46,558 bases of DNA, taken from NCBI GenBank assembly GCA_963532875.1, contig CAUSLO010000004.1:1-46558 (forward strand). Direction: 5' to 3'. The notes beneath the pieces are model-generated. The model saw only the letters and a program-made list of their open reading frames with translations. It was not told the DNA's origin and searched no databases. Positions 1 through 7,563 of this stretch are shown piece by piece (the first letter of the stretch is position 1; each line of letters begins with the position of its first letter). The DNA is from CAUTUX01 sp963532875. Its GTDB lineage: Bacteria; Bacillota; Clostridia; Christensenellales; CAG-917. The position numbers were made by a program, and so were the translations under genes.

Positions 1-169
1 AAATTGGTATTGCACTTGGCGTGGTATAGTATAAAAAATTAGAAATTAATTATTTCTTACCAAGTCGTCAACCGCAATTATTCCCGCTATTTATTATCCA
101 TCATAGAAATTACAAACTCTTTATGCTTTTCAATATAAAAACACTTTGTTAAAAATTCTGTAATTAATA

Positions 170-178
170 TGGTATAGT
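170..178 (+). promoter_or_regulatory. possible extended -10 promoter of the RhuM-Fic gene
   Basis: TGGTATAGT fits an extended -10 element (TGnTATAnT). No good -35 is present; TTGTTA at 147-152 lies 20 bp away, which is too far for a standard promoter. It is placed about 75 bp before the start codon at 253. The rest of 1-252 is AT-rich and I see no gene in it. Confidence 0.3.
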
Positions 179-252
179 TGAATAAGGATTTAAAAAATTT
201 CAGTTTACTCGGATTGGAGCCAAATACAGCACATTAGGAGGTGCTTGGGTAT

Positions 253-1191
253 ATGAATAGCGAAGTCATCATTTATAAAAATGGCGAATTGGAAATTCCT
301 GTAGAAGTTACACCAGATAAAGAAACTGTTTGGTTAAACAGAAAACAAATTGCCGCTTTGTTTGATCGCAATATAAAAACTGTGGGGAAACACATAAATA
401 ATGCCCTTAAAGAAGAATTAGATGCTTCAGTTGTCGCAAAATTTGCGACAACTGCTTCTGATGGTAAAACCTATCAAATAGACTACTACAATCTCGATAT
501 GATTATATCTGTAGGTTATCGAGTAAAATCTCCAAAAGGCACTGCCTTTAGGAAATGGGCTACATCTATCTTAAGAGAATATATTGTTAAAGGTTGTGCG
601 GTTAATGATAAGCGTTTAAAAGTCTTGGGCAAACTCGTTGAAATTCAATCAAACTTTATTTCCAATGCTCTTGAATTAGATTCTAAAGAGGTTCTTGATG
701 CTGTAGAAAAATACGCGAGGGCTCTTGAATTACTAGACGATTATGACCACCAGGTTGTCCAAAAACCAAAGCAGGCAAGCAAAGAAATCTATCATTTGAG
801 TTATGATGAGTGTCGCAACCTCATTGATAGTATGAAATTTAGCAACACATCAAATATATTTGGGCAAGAAAAAACTAAAGGTGTACTTGAAGGCATAATC
901 GCTTCTATTTATCAAACTGCTTTTGGGGAAGATGTCTATCCATCCATCCAAGAAAAAGCGGCGAACCTTCTTTATTTTATAGTTAAAGACCACCCTTTTA
1001 TTGATGGATGCAAAAGAATTGCTGCTAGTATATTTATATATTTTTTAAAAAAAAATAACTTGCTACTTAAAGATAGAGAGAAAGTAATTTCTGACAGTAC
1101 ATTAGTCGCCATTACTTTACTAATAGCCGAATCAAAACTTGAAGAAAAGGAAATCATGATTAATTTAATTATGAACTTCTTAGAATGGTAG
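253..1191 (+). CDS. RhuM-domain protein with C-terminal Fic/Doc-like domain
   Basis: The protein has two parts. Residues 1 to about 130 match the RhuM family (VWLNRKQIAALF, then KFATTASDGKTYQIDYYNLDMIIS, with YRVKSPKGTAFRKWAT following), a domain of uncertain function often found near defence and mobile genes. The C-terminal half is Fic/Doc-like, a fold that usually transfers AMP or phosphate to proteins. Its signature at residues 247-255 is HPFIDGCKR, where the usual Asn of the HPFxxGN(K/G)R motif is Cys. The open frame could begin at GTG 241, but AGGAGGTG at 236-243 is correctly spaced for ATG 253, so I chose 253. It is one of the few plus-strand genes here and stands alone. Catalytic activity is doubtful because of the Asn-to-Cys change. 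The domain assignment is firm; the cellular role is unknown. Confidence 0.88.
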   Translation: MNSEVIIYKNGELEIPVEVTPDKETVWLNRKQIAALFDRNIKTVGKHINNALKEELDASVVAKFATTASDGKTYQIDYYNLDMIISVGYRVKSPKGTAFRKWATSILREYIVKGCAVNDKRLKVLGKLVEIQSNFISNALELDSKEVLDAVEKYARALELLDDYDHQVVQKPKQASKEIYHLSYDECRNLIDSMKFSNTSNIFGQEKTKGVLEGIIASIYQTAFGEDVYPSIQEKAANLLYFIVKDHPFIDGCKRIAASIFIYFLKKNNLLLKDREKVISDSTLVAITLLIAESKLEEKEIMINLIMNFLEW

Positions 1192-1272
1192 AACTGTACT
1201 TCATTTAGCGAAAATCTAGCATCTCTTTTGCACAACTTTTTGAGTATGTCTTTTCTTTATTTAATCAACAAA

Positions 1273-1348
1273 TTAATTGACAGTATTTCTATTTAATTGA
1301 CAGTTTAATTGACAGTATTTTCATTTAATTGACAGTTTAATTGACAGT
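1273..1348. repeat. five direct repeats of TTAATTGACAGT with alternating 20/12-bp spacing
   Basis: TTAATTGACAGT occurs at 1273, 1293, 1305, 1325 and 1337. The start-to-start distances are 20, 12, 20 and 12, so the real unit is a 32-bp repeat made of a long and a short copy. It fills the gap between the converging RhuM-Fic gene and the AlbA pseudogene. No stem or coding use is evident, and the spacing is too short for CRISPR. Confidence 0.85.
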
Positions 1349-1375
1349 TTTATCAATATTGTACCGTTGCGATGG

Positions 1376-2263
1376 CTATTTGTCTGGATAATTTATTTCC
1401 CAGCGCCCATTCTTTTTGCTTCCTTTCCTCTCTAATATGCCACTTTCTTTTAATTTATCTATGTGATACCTTATACCTCGCGTTGTGATTTCTGGTATCT
1501 TGTTGGCTATTCCCTCTACTGTTACTAAAGCATTCCATTTTATAATATTTAAGATTTCTATTGCTATTTTGCTTATTCTTCCGTAGTCTCTTGGCTTTGG
1601 TTGAATAGAATTCTCTTCTTTTAAAAATTCTTCATGTATCGTAATAACTACTTGCGTGCAGTCTTCATTTTCATTCTCGGGATAGAATCTTAACTCTGGA
1701 GATCCGTTTTTTTCTAATTCATCCTTTGCTCTTCTTATACCAGATCCATATGTTTCAATTAAATTTAATGCAAAGAACATTTCTTTTATCTCTTTGTTGA
1801 TATACTCTCTACGGTCAAAATATCTCTGACTATTCATTGCCTCAATAGTTACTGGTGGCAATGGTTTATTGTGATTTACTATAGATATACTGCCCTTATA
1901 TATGTATACCCCAATGTATTCATTGGCTTATCATATTCTAATTTGTGTTGTCCAGAGTATCTGAAAACAACTCGTACTTAACCTTTGGCATTGTGTTAAA
2001 TAATACTGATTTTAATTCGTTTTCCATCGTCTCTATTTACGAATTTGTAATTCCTCTATTTTCTGTGGATTTATCATCAATTTCTTTAACGCCAACAAAC
2101 AGAAAACAAATTTCATCATTCATGTAGTGTTTGCAAAAGCACAAAGCACCTTGAGGATTTTATCTCTAAAATCCAAGGTTTTTGTATATGCAACTGCACT
2201 GTTTTTTGCTGACTTCTTTAATAATATATCTTTTGCTCTTTTCTTAATTTCTAATATATGCAT
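1376..2263 (-). pseudogene. decayed AlbA_2 / Schlafen-type ATP-binding transcriptional regulator
   Basis: The largest surviving piece (TTG 1861 to stop 1376) matches the C-terminal half of COG2865-type proteins: an ATPase-like segment with LNLIETYGSGIRRAKDEL, followed by a winged-helix end (IRYHIDKLKESGILERKGS). Upstream, in other frames, are remains of the N-terminal AlbA_2 DNA-binding domain. A segment starting at ATG 2263 ends in KILKVLCAFANT. A frame-shifted continuation from 2123 reads EICFLFVGVKEIDDKS, matching the family's AFAN...IGV core. Stops and at least two frame changes separate the pieces, and the middle is shortened, so the gene cannot make a full protein. The intact family is about 450-500 residues. 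It may be a relic of a defence or regulatory gene. Confidence 0.7.
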
Positions 2264-2333
2264 TTATATCACTATCAAGAGTTCCCAAACGCAACACTCG
2301 AAACTAACAAAAATTTAAACACTGATAATTATC

Positions 2334-3623
2334 TTAGTTTATGTAATTTGCCTCTGGATGTTTTGCTCTTACTGCCTTATATGCCTCATCTGCAACTTCC
2401 CATGTATATTGGAAATCTGCATCTGTCAATGCTGCATTAATAAAGTGATTGTGGTGTGATGTGAAGAATACTCCTCTCTTTACACACTCTGCAACCCATT
2501 CTTGATGTAGCAATGTTGATGGAAGATCGTTACCCAATCTCATATAGAACATTGCTGGTTCGCCAGTAACTCTCAAATCAAATCCGTTATCTCTTGCAAC
2601 TTCCTTTAGTCCTTCTGTTAACTTAATGCCTTTCTGTCTGTTACCTTCAACTGCATCAATTGCTTTTGCCTTTTTAAGTGTTGCAATACCTGCTGCGAAT
2701 GGAACTGCTGACAGCCAGTATGAACCAGTATATGCAATATCTGATGCTGCATTTTTCAACTTCTCTGTTCCTGTGATACATGAAACGTTATATCCGTTTG
2801 CTATCGCCTTACAGAAGCAAGACAAATCTGATTTAATTCCGTAATGATAATCGCTTCCTTTCATATCAATTCTGAATCCTGCTCTAACGTCATCGAATAT
2901 AAGAACAATTCCGTTTTCATCACAAATTTTACGCATCTTTTGCCAGTACCCTTCTGGTGGCAACATATTATCTCCAAATGTTGGATGGAAGTATGGTGTT
3001 GAAATTAATCCTGCAATTTGTCCTGGATATTTCTTACACAATGCCTCTAATTGCTCTGGTGCGTTGTAATCAATATATAGGTTGTTTGATAAATCTTCTT
3101 CAACAACACCTGCATATCCTAGTTTTTGCATCCAAGGGGCGACACCGTGATAGAAACCACGTACTAATACCATCTTTTTTCTGTTTGTATATGCTCTTGC
3201 AATCATTGCAGAAAATGCTGTTACATCTCCACCGTTTTTAGCAAAGAATGCCCAGTCTGCCATGTTGATTGTGTCAACCATAGCCTCTGCAAACTCAACA
3301 GTTTTATCTCCTACTAATGTTGTACAATTTCCTTTCTTTAATTGCTCCATTGCTGCGGCATCTACGTCTGGATCGTTATATCCTAAAAAGTTTGGTCCAT
3401 ACGCACACATATAGTCAATAATCTTATTCCCATCTAAATCCCAAATATATGCTCCTTGTGCTTTTGACATATAAAGTGGATAATTTTCGATTGGGATCAT
3501 ACATCCTTCTGCAGGTCCTAAATGTCCATATATTCCAGCAGGAATTACTTTTAGTGCCCTATTAAACATCTCTTGGCTTTTAGCCACGTTGATTATCTTT
3601 TTTGGTTGATATTTTAACTCCAT
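2334..3623 (-). CDS. class III aminotransferase, glutamate-1-semialdehyde aminomutase-like
   Basis: This is a 429-residue PLP-dependent enzyme of aminotransferase class III. The PLP ring aspartate sits in FDDVRAGFR (DEVxxGFR in HemL) and the Schiff-base lysine in SCFCKAIANGY. NGGDVTAFSAMIARAYTNR matches the phosphate-binding N-terminal region, where HemL has SGTEA. These changes from the HemL consensus, and the lack of other haem-synthesis genes nearby, suggest a different substrate: a 2-aminotransferase or aminomutase on an unknown compound. It lies 9 bp downstream of the SCP2-like gene, so the two are almost certainly one operon. The start has no competitor and the length is normal for the family (about 430). 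Fold and cofactor are confident; the reaction is not known. Confidence 0.88.
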   Translation of the reverse strand: MELKYQPKKIINVAKSQEMFNRALKVIPAGIYGHLGPAEGCMIPIENYPLYMSKAQGAYIWDLDGNKIIDYMCAYGPNFLGYNDPDVDAAAMEQLKKGNCTTLVGDKTVEFAEAMVDTINMADWAFFAKNGGDVTAFSAMIARAYTNRKKMVLVRGFYHGVAPWMQKLGYAGVVEEDLSNNLYIDYNAPEQLEALCKKYPGQIAGLISTPYFHPTFGDNMLPPEGYWQKMRKICDENGIVLIFDDVRAGFRIDMKGSDYHYGIKSDLSCFCKAIANGYNVSCITGTEKLKNAASDIAYTGSYWLSAVPFAAGIATLKKAKAIDAVEGNRQKGIKLTEGLKEVARDNGFDLRVTGEPAMFYMRLGNDLPSTLLHQEWVAECVKRGVFFTSHHNHFINAALTDADFQYTWEVADEAYKAVRAKHPEANYIN

Positions 3624-3632
3624 CTTTTCCCC

Positions 3633-4415
3633 CTACGCTAAATATATTCCTACTTGACTTAACAACTTTGCCATTTGTTCAAGTATTTCAACTGCTCCAC
3701 GAACTTTGAACTTTCCAGTTCCCATTCCAGTGAAACTTGATGTGTTTCCATTTAACAAGTCGTGTGCAAATTGTAGGTCTGCAAATATCATCTCTGCATA
3801 CCACTTATCTGTACCGCCCTTTCTTACTGCCATCTCATGGTTCTTAACATCAACAGTCAATTTAAAACCATCTTCTACGCCACATTGTAAGAAACAGTCT
3901 GGCATTCTTCTTGCAATTGCTCTTCCTATAAAATCACTGTTTGCAATTTCTGCCATTGCAAAAAACGCAGTATATGCTGTTAATGTTGTGTTGATTTTGA
4001 AGTATACTTCATCCTTCAACAACTCCTCTTTCTCTTCTGGCTTTGGTTGTAAGAAATGTACCATTCTGTCTGTTAGTTTTGTGAATTGCTTTAGTAAAAA
4101 TCCTACTGCAAATATATTAAAGAAAATTGGAACTGTTTTCTCTCCGTCGATTAGTTTGTTGAAATGTTCTGGCGATGTGAAAAACAATTGTAGTGCTGCT
4201 TTAGCACCTTGTTTCTTTCCGTCAATTACTCGAGTGAATTTACATTTCCCTTTCCTAAACTCTAAGATTGCTCTTCCTACTTCTGGTACGTGAAACTCAA
4301 TCCCGATGTTTGAATCTTTGATTATTTCTTTTGATTCTAAATCTAAATCGCATAGGTCTTCTAGGTTTCTGAGTACCGCAAATAAATTAATTCTTGCCTT
4401 GGTTATGCTGTCCAT
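3633..4415 (-). CDS. SCP2-like (sterol-carrier-type lipid-binding) domain protein
   Basis: A soluble protein of about 260 residues with no signal peptide. The C-terminal part (FKLTVDVKNHEMAVRKGG, then WYAEMIFADLQFAHDLLNG and KVRGAVEILEQMAKLL) has the pattern of SCP2-like folds, which bind hydrophobic ligands. The N-terminal half shows a second weaker segment of the same style (GIEFHVPEVGRAILEFRKG, then QLFFTSPEHFNKLIDG), so it may be a tandem SCP2 pair. The frame opens at 4430, but the GGGGGA site at about 4420-4425 serves ATG 4415, chosen here. Its partner downstream is the class III aminotransferase, suggesting a shared pathway on a hydrophobic molecule. This is an inference from folds and operon only. 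Confidence 0.65.
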   Translation of the reverse strand: MDSITKARINLFAVLRNLEDLCDLDLESKEIIKDSNIGIEFHVPEVGRAILEFRKGKCKFTRVIDGKKQGAKAALQLFFTSPEHFNKLIDGEKTVPIFFNIFAVGFLLKQFTKLTDRMVHFLQPKPEEKEELLKDEVYFKINTTLTAYTAFFAMAEIANSDFIGRAIARRMPDCFLQCGVEDGFKLTVDVKNHEMAVRKGGTDKWYAEMIFADLQFAHDLLNGNTSSFTGMGTGKFKVRGAVEILEQMAKLLSQVGIYLA

Positions 4416-4452
4416 TATTTCCCCCTTCATATGAATATATATTAAGTTTAAA

Positions 4453-4480
4453 TTTATAGAATTATAAAGTCAATATACAA
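4453..4480 (-). promoter_or_regulatory. probable sigma-A promoter of the SCP2-aminotransferase operon
   Basis: On the minus strand TTGTAT (4480-4475) is followed, after 16 bp, by TATAAA (4458-4453). It ends 37 bp before the start at 4415 and lies in the only sizeable gap in front of this operon. Confidence 0.5.
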
Positions 4481-4515
4481 TTTTTGCGTTTGCCTTAATT
4501 GTTGACACAGCATAT

Positions 4516-4531
4516 AAAGCCAATGGGCTTT
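4516..4531 (-). terminator. weak hairpin after the secretion operon
   Basis: AAAGCC and GGCTTT form a 6-bp stem with a 4-nt loop, abutting the stop codon of the last secretion-operon gene. A proper U-tract is missing on the minus strand (ATATGC follows), so termination would be leaky or the stem may serve another role. Confidence 0.35.
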
Positions 4532-5572
4532 CTATTCCTCTTGAGTTGTTTCCTCTTCCTTATTTTCGCTCTTTGCTACTTTGCTTCTTTTCTTCTTAAT
4601 TCCAAAAACAACACCTACAACAATTCCTGCTACGGCTAGTATAGATAGAATTGTTGACATTGCGATAATCCCCTTTTGCATCCCTGTGAGTTTTTCTTTT
4701 CCTATTCCTTCTACTTCCTTAGACGACTTTTCTGAGGTTGCTGTCTCGTCATATTGATATGTTCTAAATACTGTCTCATGCTTCTCTTTTCCATCGCTCC
4801 CAACAATTATGGTTTTAATTTTTATTTGCTGTATTTCTTGTGCCTTTATTTCTGCAACCGCTGTTTTTAATTTCCCCATCTCTGCGTATGTATTTTCTGT
4901 TTCGTTATATGATAAGACATATCTTAATTTTAATGTTGCATCCTCTATCTTCTCTTTTTTGTGATTATATACGTTTACTGAAGTTGGTAACTTATCAAAA
5001 TTAATCTTTGCGTAATTGTTTATTTTAGAACCACCATTAATTACTTGATTTCCATTTTTTTGTATAAACTCATATCTTCTGCCATCAATTGGTCTTCTTG
5101 GATTTTCAACGGCTTTCTTAAACTCTGCCGTTGCTTCCGTTACGTCCGTTCTCTTGTCTATCCTAAAGTCAAAACTCTTTGTTGTGTTCATTTCTCTTAT
5201 GAACATGCTAGCCTGAAATTTATTGCCTAATTCTGCCGTTGGTATATATGTTGCATAAACGCCGAATCTACCGTTTGTTGCAACTTGCTTTGTTATATAT
5301 TCAGTGTTGTAACTTGTTAGTTTATATTCTCCTCCAGTTGTTTGCGTATATAAAAGCCATCCGTCATTTTCTGCTTTCTCTAAAAACATCTCTTCCGTAA
5401 ATGCTCTTCGCACCATTGATTCTAATCCTGCGTTCTCTAACTTATTTGTAACTGTTTGGTACTTTTTATCGTCAGCATATACCCCTTTAGGGCTAAAAAT
5501 AGAAAAAAGAGCAACTAAAACGGTTGCTATTGCGAGTATTATTAAAGTTTTATTGATACTTTGTTTTTTCAT
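4532..5572 (-). CDS. exported membrane-anchored protein of the secretion operon, unknown family
   Basis: The 346-residue protein has a classic signal peptide (MKKQSINKTLIILAIATVLV, with cleavage likely after VYA-DDKK near residue 33). A soluble extracellular domain of about 260 residues follows. A C-terminal membrane segment (IIAMSTILSILAVAGIVVGVV) then leads into a basic, Glu-rich cytoplasmic tail. The topology is that of a surface-displayed type I membrane protein. The extracellular part is rich in Thr, Asn and Tyr and I recognise no family. As the last gene of a conjugation-type operon it may be a surface component or mating-pair factor, but this rests on position and topology only. There is an 83-bp gap to the next upstream gene. 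Confidence 0.8.
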   Translation of the reverse strand: MKKQSINKTLIILAIATVLVALFSIFSPKGVYADDKKYQTVTNKLENAGLESMVRRAFTEEMFLEKAENDGWLLYTQTTGGEYKLTSYNTEYITKQVATNGRFGVYATYIPTAELGNKFQASMFIREMNTTKSFDFRIDKRTDVTEATAEFKKAVENPRRPIDGRRYEFIQKNGNQVINGGSKINNYAKINFDKLPTSVNVYNHKKEKIEDATLKLRYVLSYNETENTYAEMGKLKTAVAEIKAQEIQQIKIKTIIVGSDGKEKHETVFRTYQYDETATSEKSSKEVEGIGKEKLTGMQKGIIAMSTILSILAVAGIVVGVVFGIKKKRSKVAKSENKEEETTQEE

Positions 5573-5655
5573 TTGCCTGCCTCTTAAACAATGTTATTCT
5601 CATTTAACTTACTTGTCAATAAATCTTTTTTTTTCGTCTTAGTTGCTCTTGTTAG

Positions 5656-6141
5656 TTACTCTAATGTGGGTTGTGATTTTTCTCCCTTCATCTGCTTGAT
5701 AAGATCAATATATGGCTTGATAAGTTGTAGTTCTCTCTTCAGAGATTTGAACCTTAGTTTCTTGTTATCGTATATGTTTGCGTGCTTCCATTCATTACCG
5801 TCATACCAATATACATGTTCAATCCAATTGGAAAGATTCCCTAATTGATCTGTATCTACAATGACTGGTTCTGAGTCTGCACTTTTCGTATCTCTTCCAT
5901 AATATATGCTTACTCCTTTCTGTGGTCTCATCCTTGTGTGTGCCTTTGTTGGATCTGGCTCCAACTCTTGCTCAAGACAACACAAGTCGCCAAAGCTGAT
6001 TAGTTTTTCTACCTTCTCGGGGGTGTTGTAACAGAGTTCTAATAGCATTCCATTGTGTTCGAGATATCCGTCATAGTGGCAGTATATTGCCATACTCTCT
6101 TTATCGTTTAATTTTCTTGCAATTATGCTTCTTGTTGCCAT
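5656..6141 (-). CDS. conserved mobile-element protein of unknown function
   Basis: A 161-residue soluble protein beginning MATRSIIARKL, with an IYCHYDGYLEHNGMLLEL motif and EKVEKLISFGDLCCLE. Proteins with this MATRS...IYCHWDGYPEHVG pattern are common in phages and integrative elements of Bacillota and have no known function. The start is supported by AAGGAG about 9 nt upstream. It lies 12 bp downstream of the DUF3846-like gene and is part of the same operon. Its presence supports a mobile origin for the whole 4.5-18.3 kb block. Confidence 0.75.
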   Translation of the reverse strand: MATRSIIARKLNDKESMAIYCHYDGYLEHNGMLLELCYNTPEKVEKLISFGDLCCLEQELEPDPTKAHTRMRPQKGVSIYYGRDTKSADSEPVIVDTDQLGNLSNWIEHVYWYDGNEWKHANIYDNKKLRFKSLKRELQLIKPYIDLIKQMKGEKSQPTLE

Positions 6142-6153
6142 TTTGTTTTCTCC

Positions 6154-6558
6154 TTATAAATACATGCCATATAGGTCTGTCATATGTTCATAGAAATGTT
6201 CTCTATCCTTGTACATATTGTTCGCCATGTAGTTATCTAACTTATCAATATCTCTATCCTTTATGTCTTTCATATAACCTTCTTTATCCAGCCTAAAGAA
6301 AATTGTATTCCCAACCATCTCTTCGTTTTTCTCTGGGATGTAGAAATTTGGATCTGCTCCTTTAAACTTTGCTGGAGGATTAAAATATCCATACACATTT
6401 GGAATGCTTGGTATATAAAAGACTTTTATAAATCCACCAACCAAATCTCGCACGTTTTCAAGAGTTGGCTCTACACTTCTTATCTTTCCCCATTCCATTG
6501 GTTTCTTTACGTAGACCTTTACTGGGTCTAACTTTACACTAGTCAAAATACATGCCAT
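6154..6558 (-). CDS. DUF3846-like protein
   Basis: A 134-residue protein. The stretch VKKPMEWGKIRSVEPTLENV followed by RDLVGGFIKVFYIP resembles DUF3846 (a short domain with a 'VEI.NTLE.LQ.LVGG.IE' pattern), found in phages and integrative elements. The C-terminus is unusual and ends in Met/Tyr/Asp-rich helices. Its start overlaps the end of the 52-residue ORF by 20 nt, so it is translated from a polycistronic message. Molecular function unknown. Confidence 0.7.
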   Translation of the reverse strand: MACILTSVKLDPVKVYVKKPMEWGKIRSVEPTLENVRDLVGGFIKVFYIPSIPNVYGYFNPPAKFKGADPNFYIPEKNEEMVGNTIFFRLDKEGYMKDIKDRDIDKLDNYMANNMYKDREHFYEHMTDLYGMYL

Positions 6559-6697
6559 TGTCTTTTTGCTTCTCCTTCCACTGTTTAAACATCTCGGCGG
6601 CTATTCTTGCCATTAACTCCTTCTCTAGTTCCGCCTTTATTATTTTCTTTTCTCTCTTTGTCTTGTCGTCTTTGTCATTCTTGTTATCCTTACTCAT
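6539..6697 (-). CDS. 52-residue highly charged protein
   Basis: This short gene fills the gap between the ArdC-like gene and the DUF3846-like gene. Its ATG (6697-6695) overlaps the ArdC stop as ATGA, the usual sign of translational coupling. It overlaps the next gene by 20 nt at the other end. The protein opens MSKDNKNDKDDKTKREKK and then forms a likely amphipathic helix (ELEKELMARIAAEMFKQW). With about half its residues charged, it could be a small regulatory or DNA-binding peptide. No homologue is recalled. Support comes from coupling and an open frame of 53 codons. Confidence 0.6.
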   Translation of the reverse strand: MSKDNKNDKDDKTKREKKIIKAELEKELMARIAAEMFKQWKEKQKDNGMYFD

Positions 6698-7563
6698 GCT
6701 ACTAACTCCTTACCTATTTCTTGATTTTTAATTCCAATATCACTTGTGTATTTTCTGCCAGATAGACAGTTCTCTAACGTGCCTTCTACAATCATGTTTG
6801 TCATGTCTGAAATCTCAGCGAACAAATCTTTGAGTTTTATGATCTGATTATCTTTTATTTGAGATAATTCTTGAATTGTTTCCTTGCTAAGTTGATCTTG
6901 CAAACCTAGGTTAGCCATAACTGCATATGTGGCTGAGTCGATCGCTAGCCTATCCGCATTCACGGAAATCCCTTCAACTTTTGGACTCATTCTCTTTTGT
7001 TGCAATGACTTCGCAATTATTACTTGCTGAACTAACAACTTCACGTACTTGTCTTGTGGCAATCCTTCGTTGATGCTGATTTCTCTTTTTGTGGTATCTA
7101 TAACAGCATCGCATCCAACCGTTCTCTCCATTGATTGAATCTTGTATCCGCCCAATTGTGCCTTGATGCCGTCTATGACCTTTTGTGGCGTCTTACTATA
7201 TATCCCCCCTAACGTCATTGGTTCTTGCTCTTGCCCATATGTTTGATTGATATCAAATACCCAACCAACTGCTAGGGTACAGTTCTGCATGTCCATGTCT
7301 TTTATCGGTCTTGGAACAACTATCCTAATTGCCTTTTCTCCTTTCTTTACATGTCGCCCATGACTTCCCCATTCTTCAAACGTTCTAACCTTCGTACGCA
7401 GTTGTCCTTCCATCCCCAGCAACATTTGATTGTTTACTGAGTACTCGCTACAAAATGCCATTTGCCTTAGCAACTGTTCATAGTTGCCCGATTTGATTTC
7501 GCTTACGAATCTTGCATGTGCTTTCTGTAACAGACTTTCGATTGTTCCGTGCGTTACTCCCAT
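6694..7563 (-). CDS. ArdC-type antirestriction / ssDNA-binding protein lacking the protease motif
   Basis: The N-terminal region (residues about 5-110) matches the ArdC N-terminal domain: NYEQLLRQMAFCSEYSVNNQ, then FEEWGSHGRHVKKGEKAIRI and a Pro-rich strand, ending in VGWVFDINQTYG. ArdC proteins are carried by conjugative elements, bind single-stranded DNA and protect incoming DNA. The C-terminal half normally has a zinc-protease HExxH helix; here the equivalent helix reads LLVQQVIIAKSL with no HExxH, so peptidase activity should be absent. The gene overlaps the VirB4 stop by 10 nt and is coupled to the 52-residue gene. Length 289 is near normal. Antirestriction function is inferred from family; note the restriction genes further right in the window. 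Confidence 0.8.
   Translation of the reverse strand: MGVTHGTIESLLQKAHARFVSEIKSGNYEQLLRQMAFCSEYSVNNQMLLGMEGQLRTKVRTFEEWGSHGRHVKKGEKAIRIVVPRPIKDMDMQNCTLAVGWVFDINQTYGQEQEPMTLGGIYSKTPQKVIDGIKAQLGGYKIQSMERTVGCDAVIDTTKREISINEGLPQDKYVKLLVQQVIIAKSLQQKRMSPKVEGISVNADRLAIDSATYAVMANLGLQDQLSKETIQELSQIKDNQIIKLKDLFAEISDMTNMIVEGTLENCLSGRKYTSDIGIKNQEIGKELVA

Noticed and set aside
1273..1348. CRISPR array
   Set aside because: The units are 12 bp with 0-8 bp between them, too short for repeats and spacers.
1945..2440. Plus-strand ORFs across the AlbA pseudogene
   Set aside because: They are unrecognised, lack ribosome sites and run antisense to readable AlbA_2 remnants.
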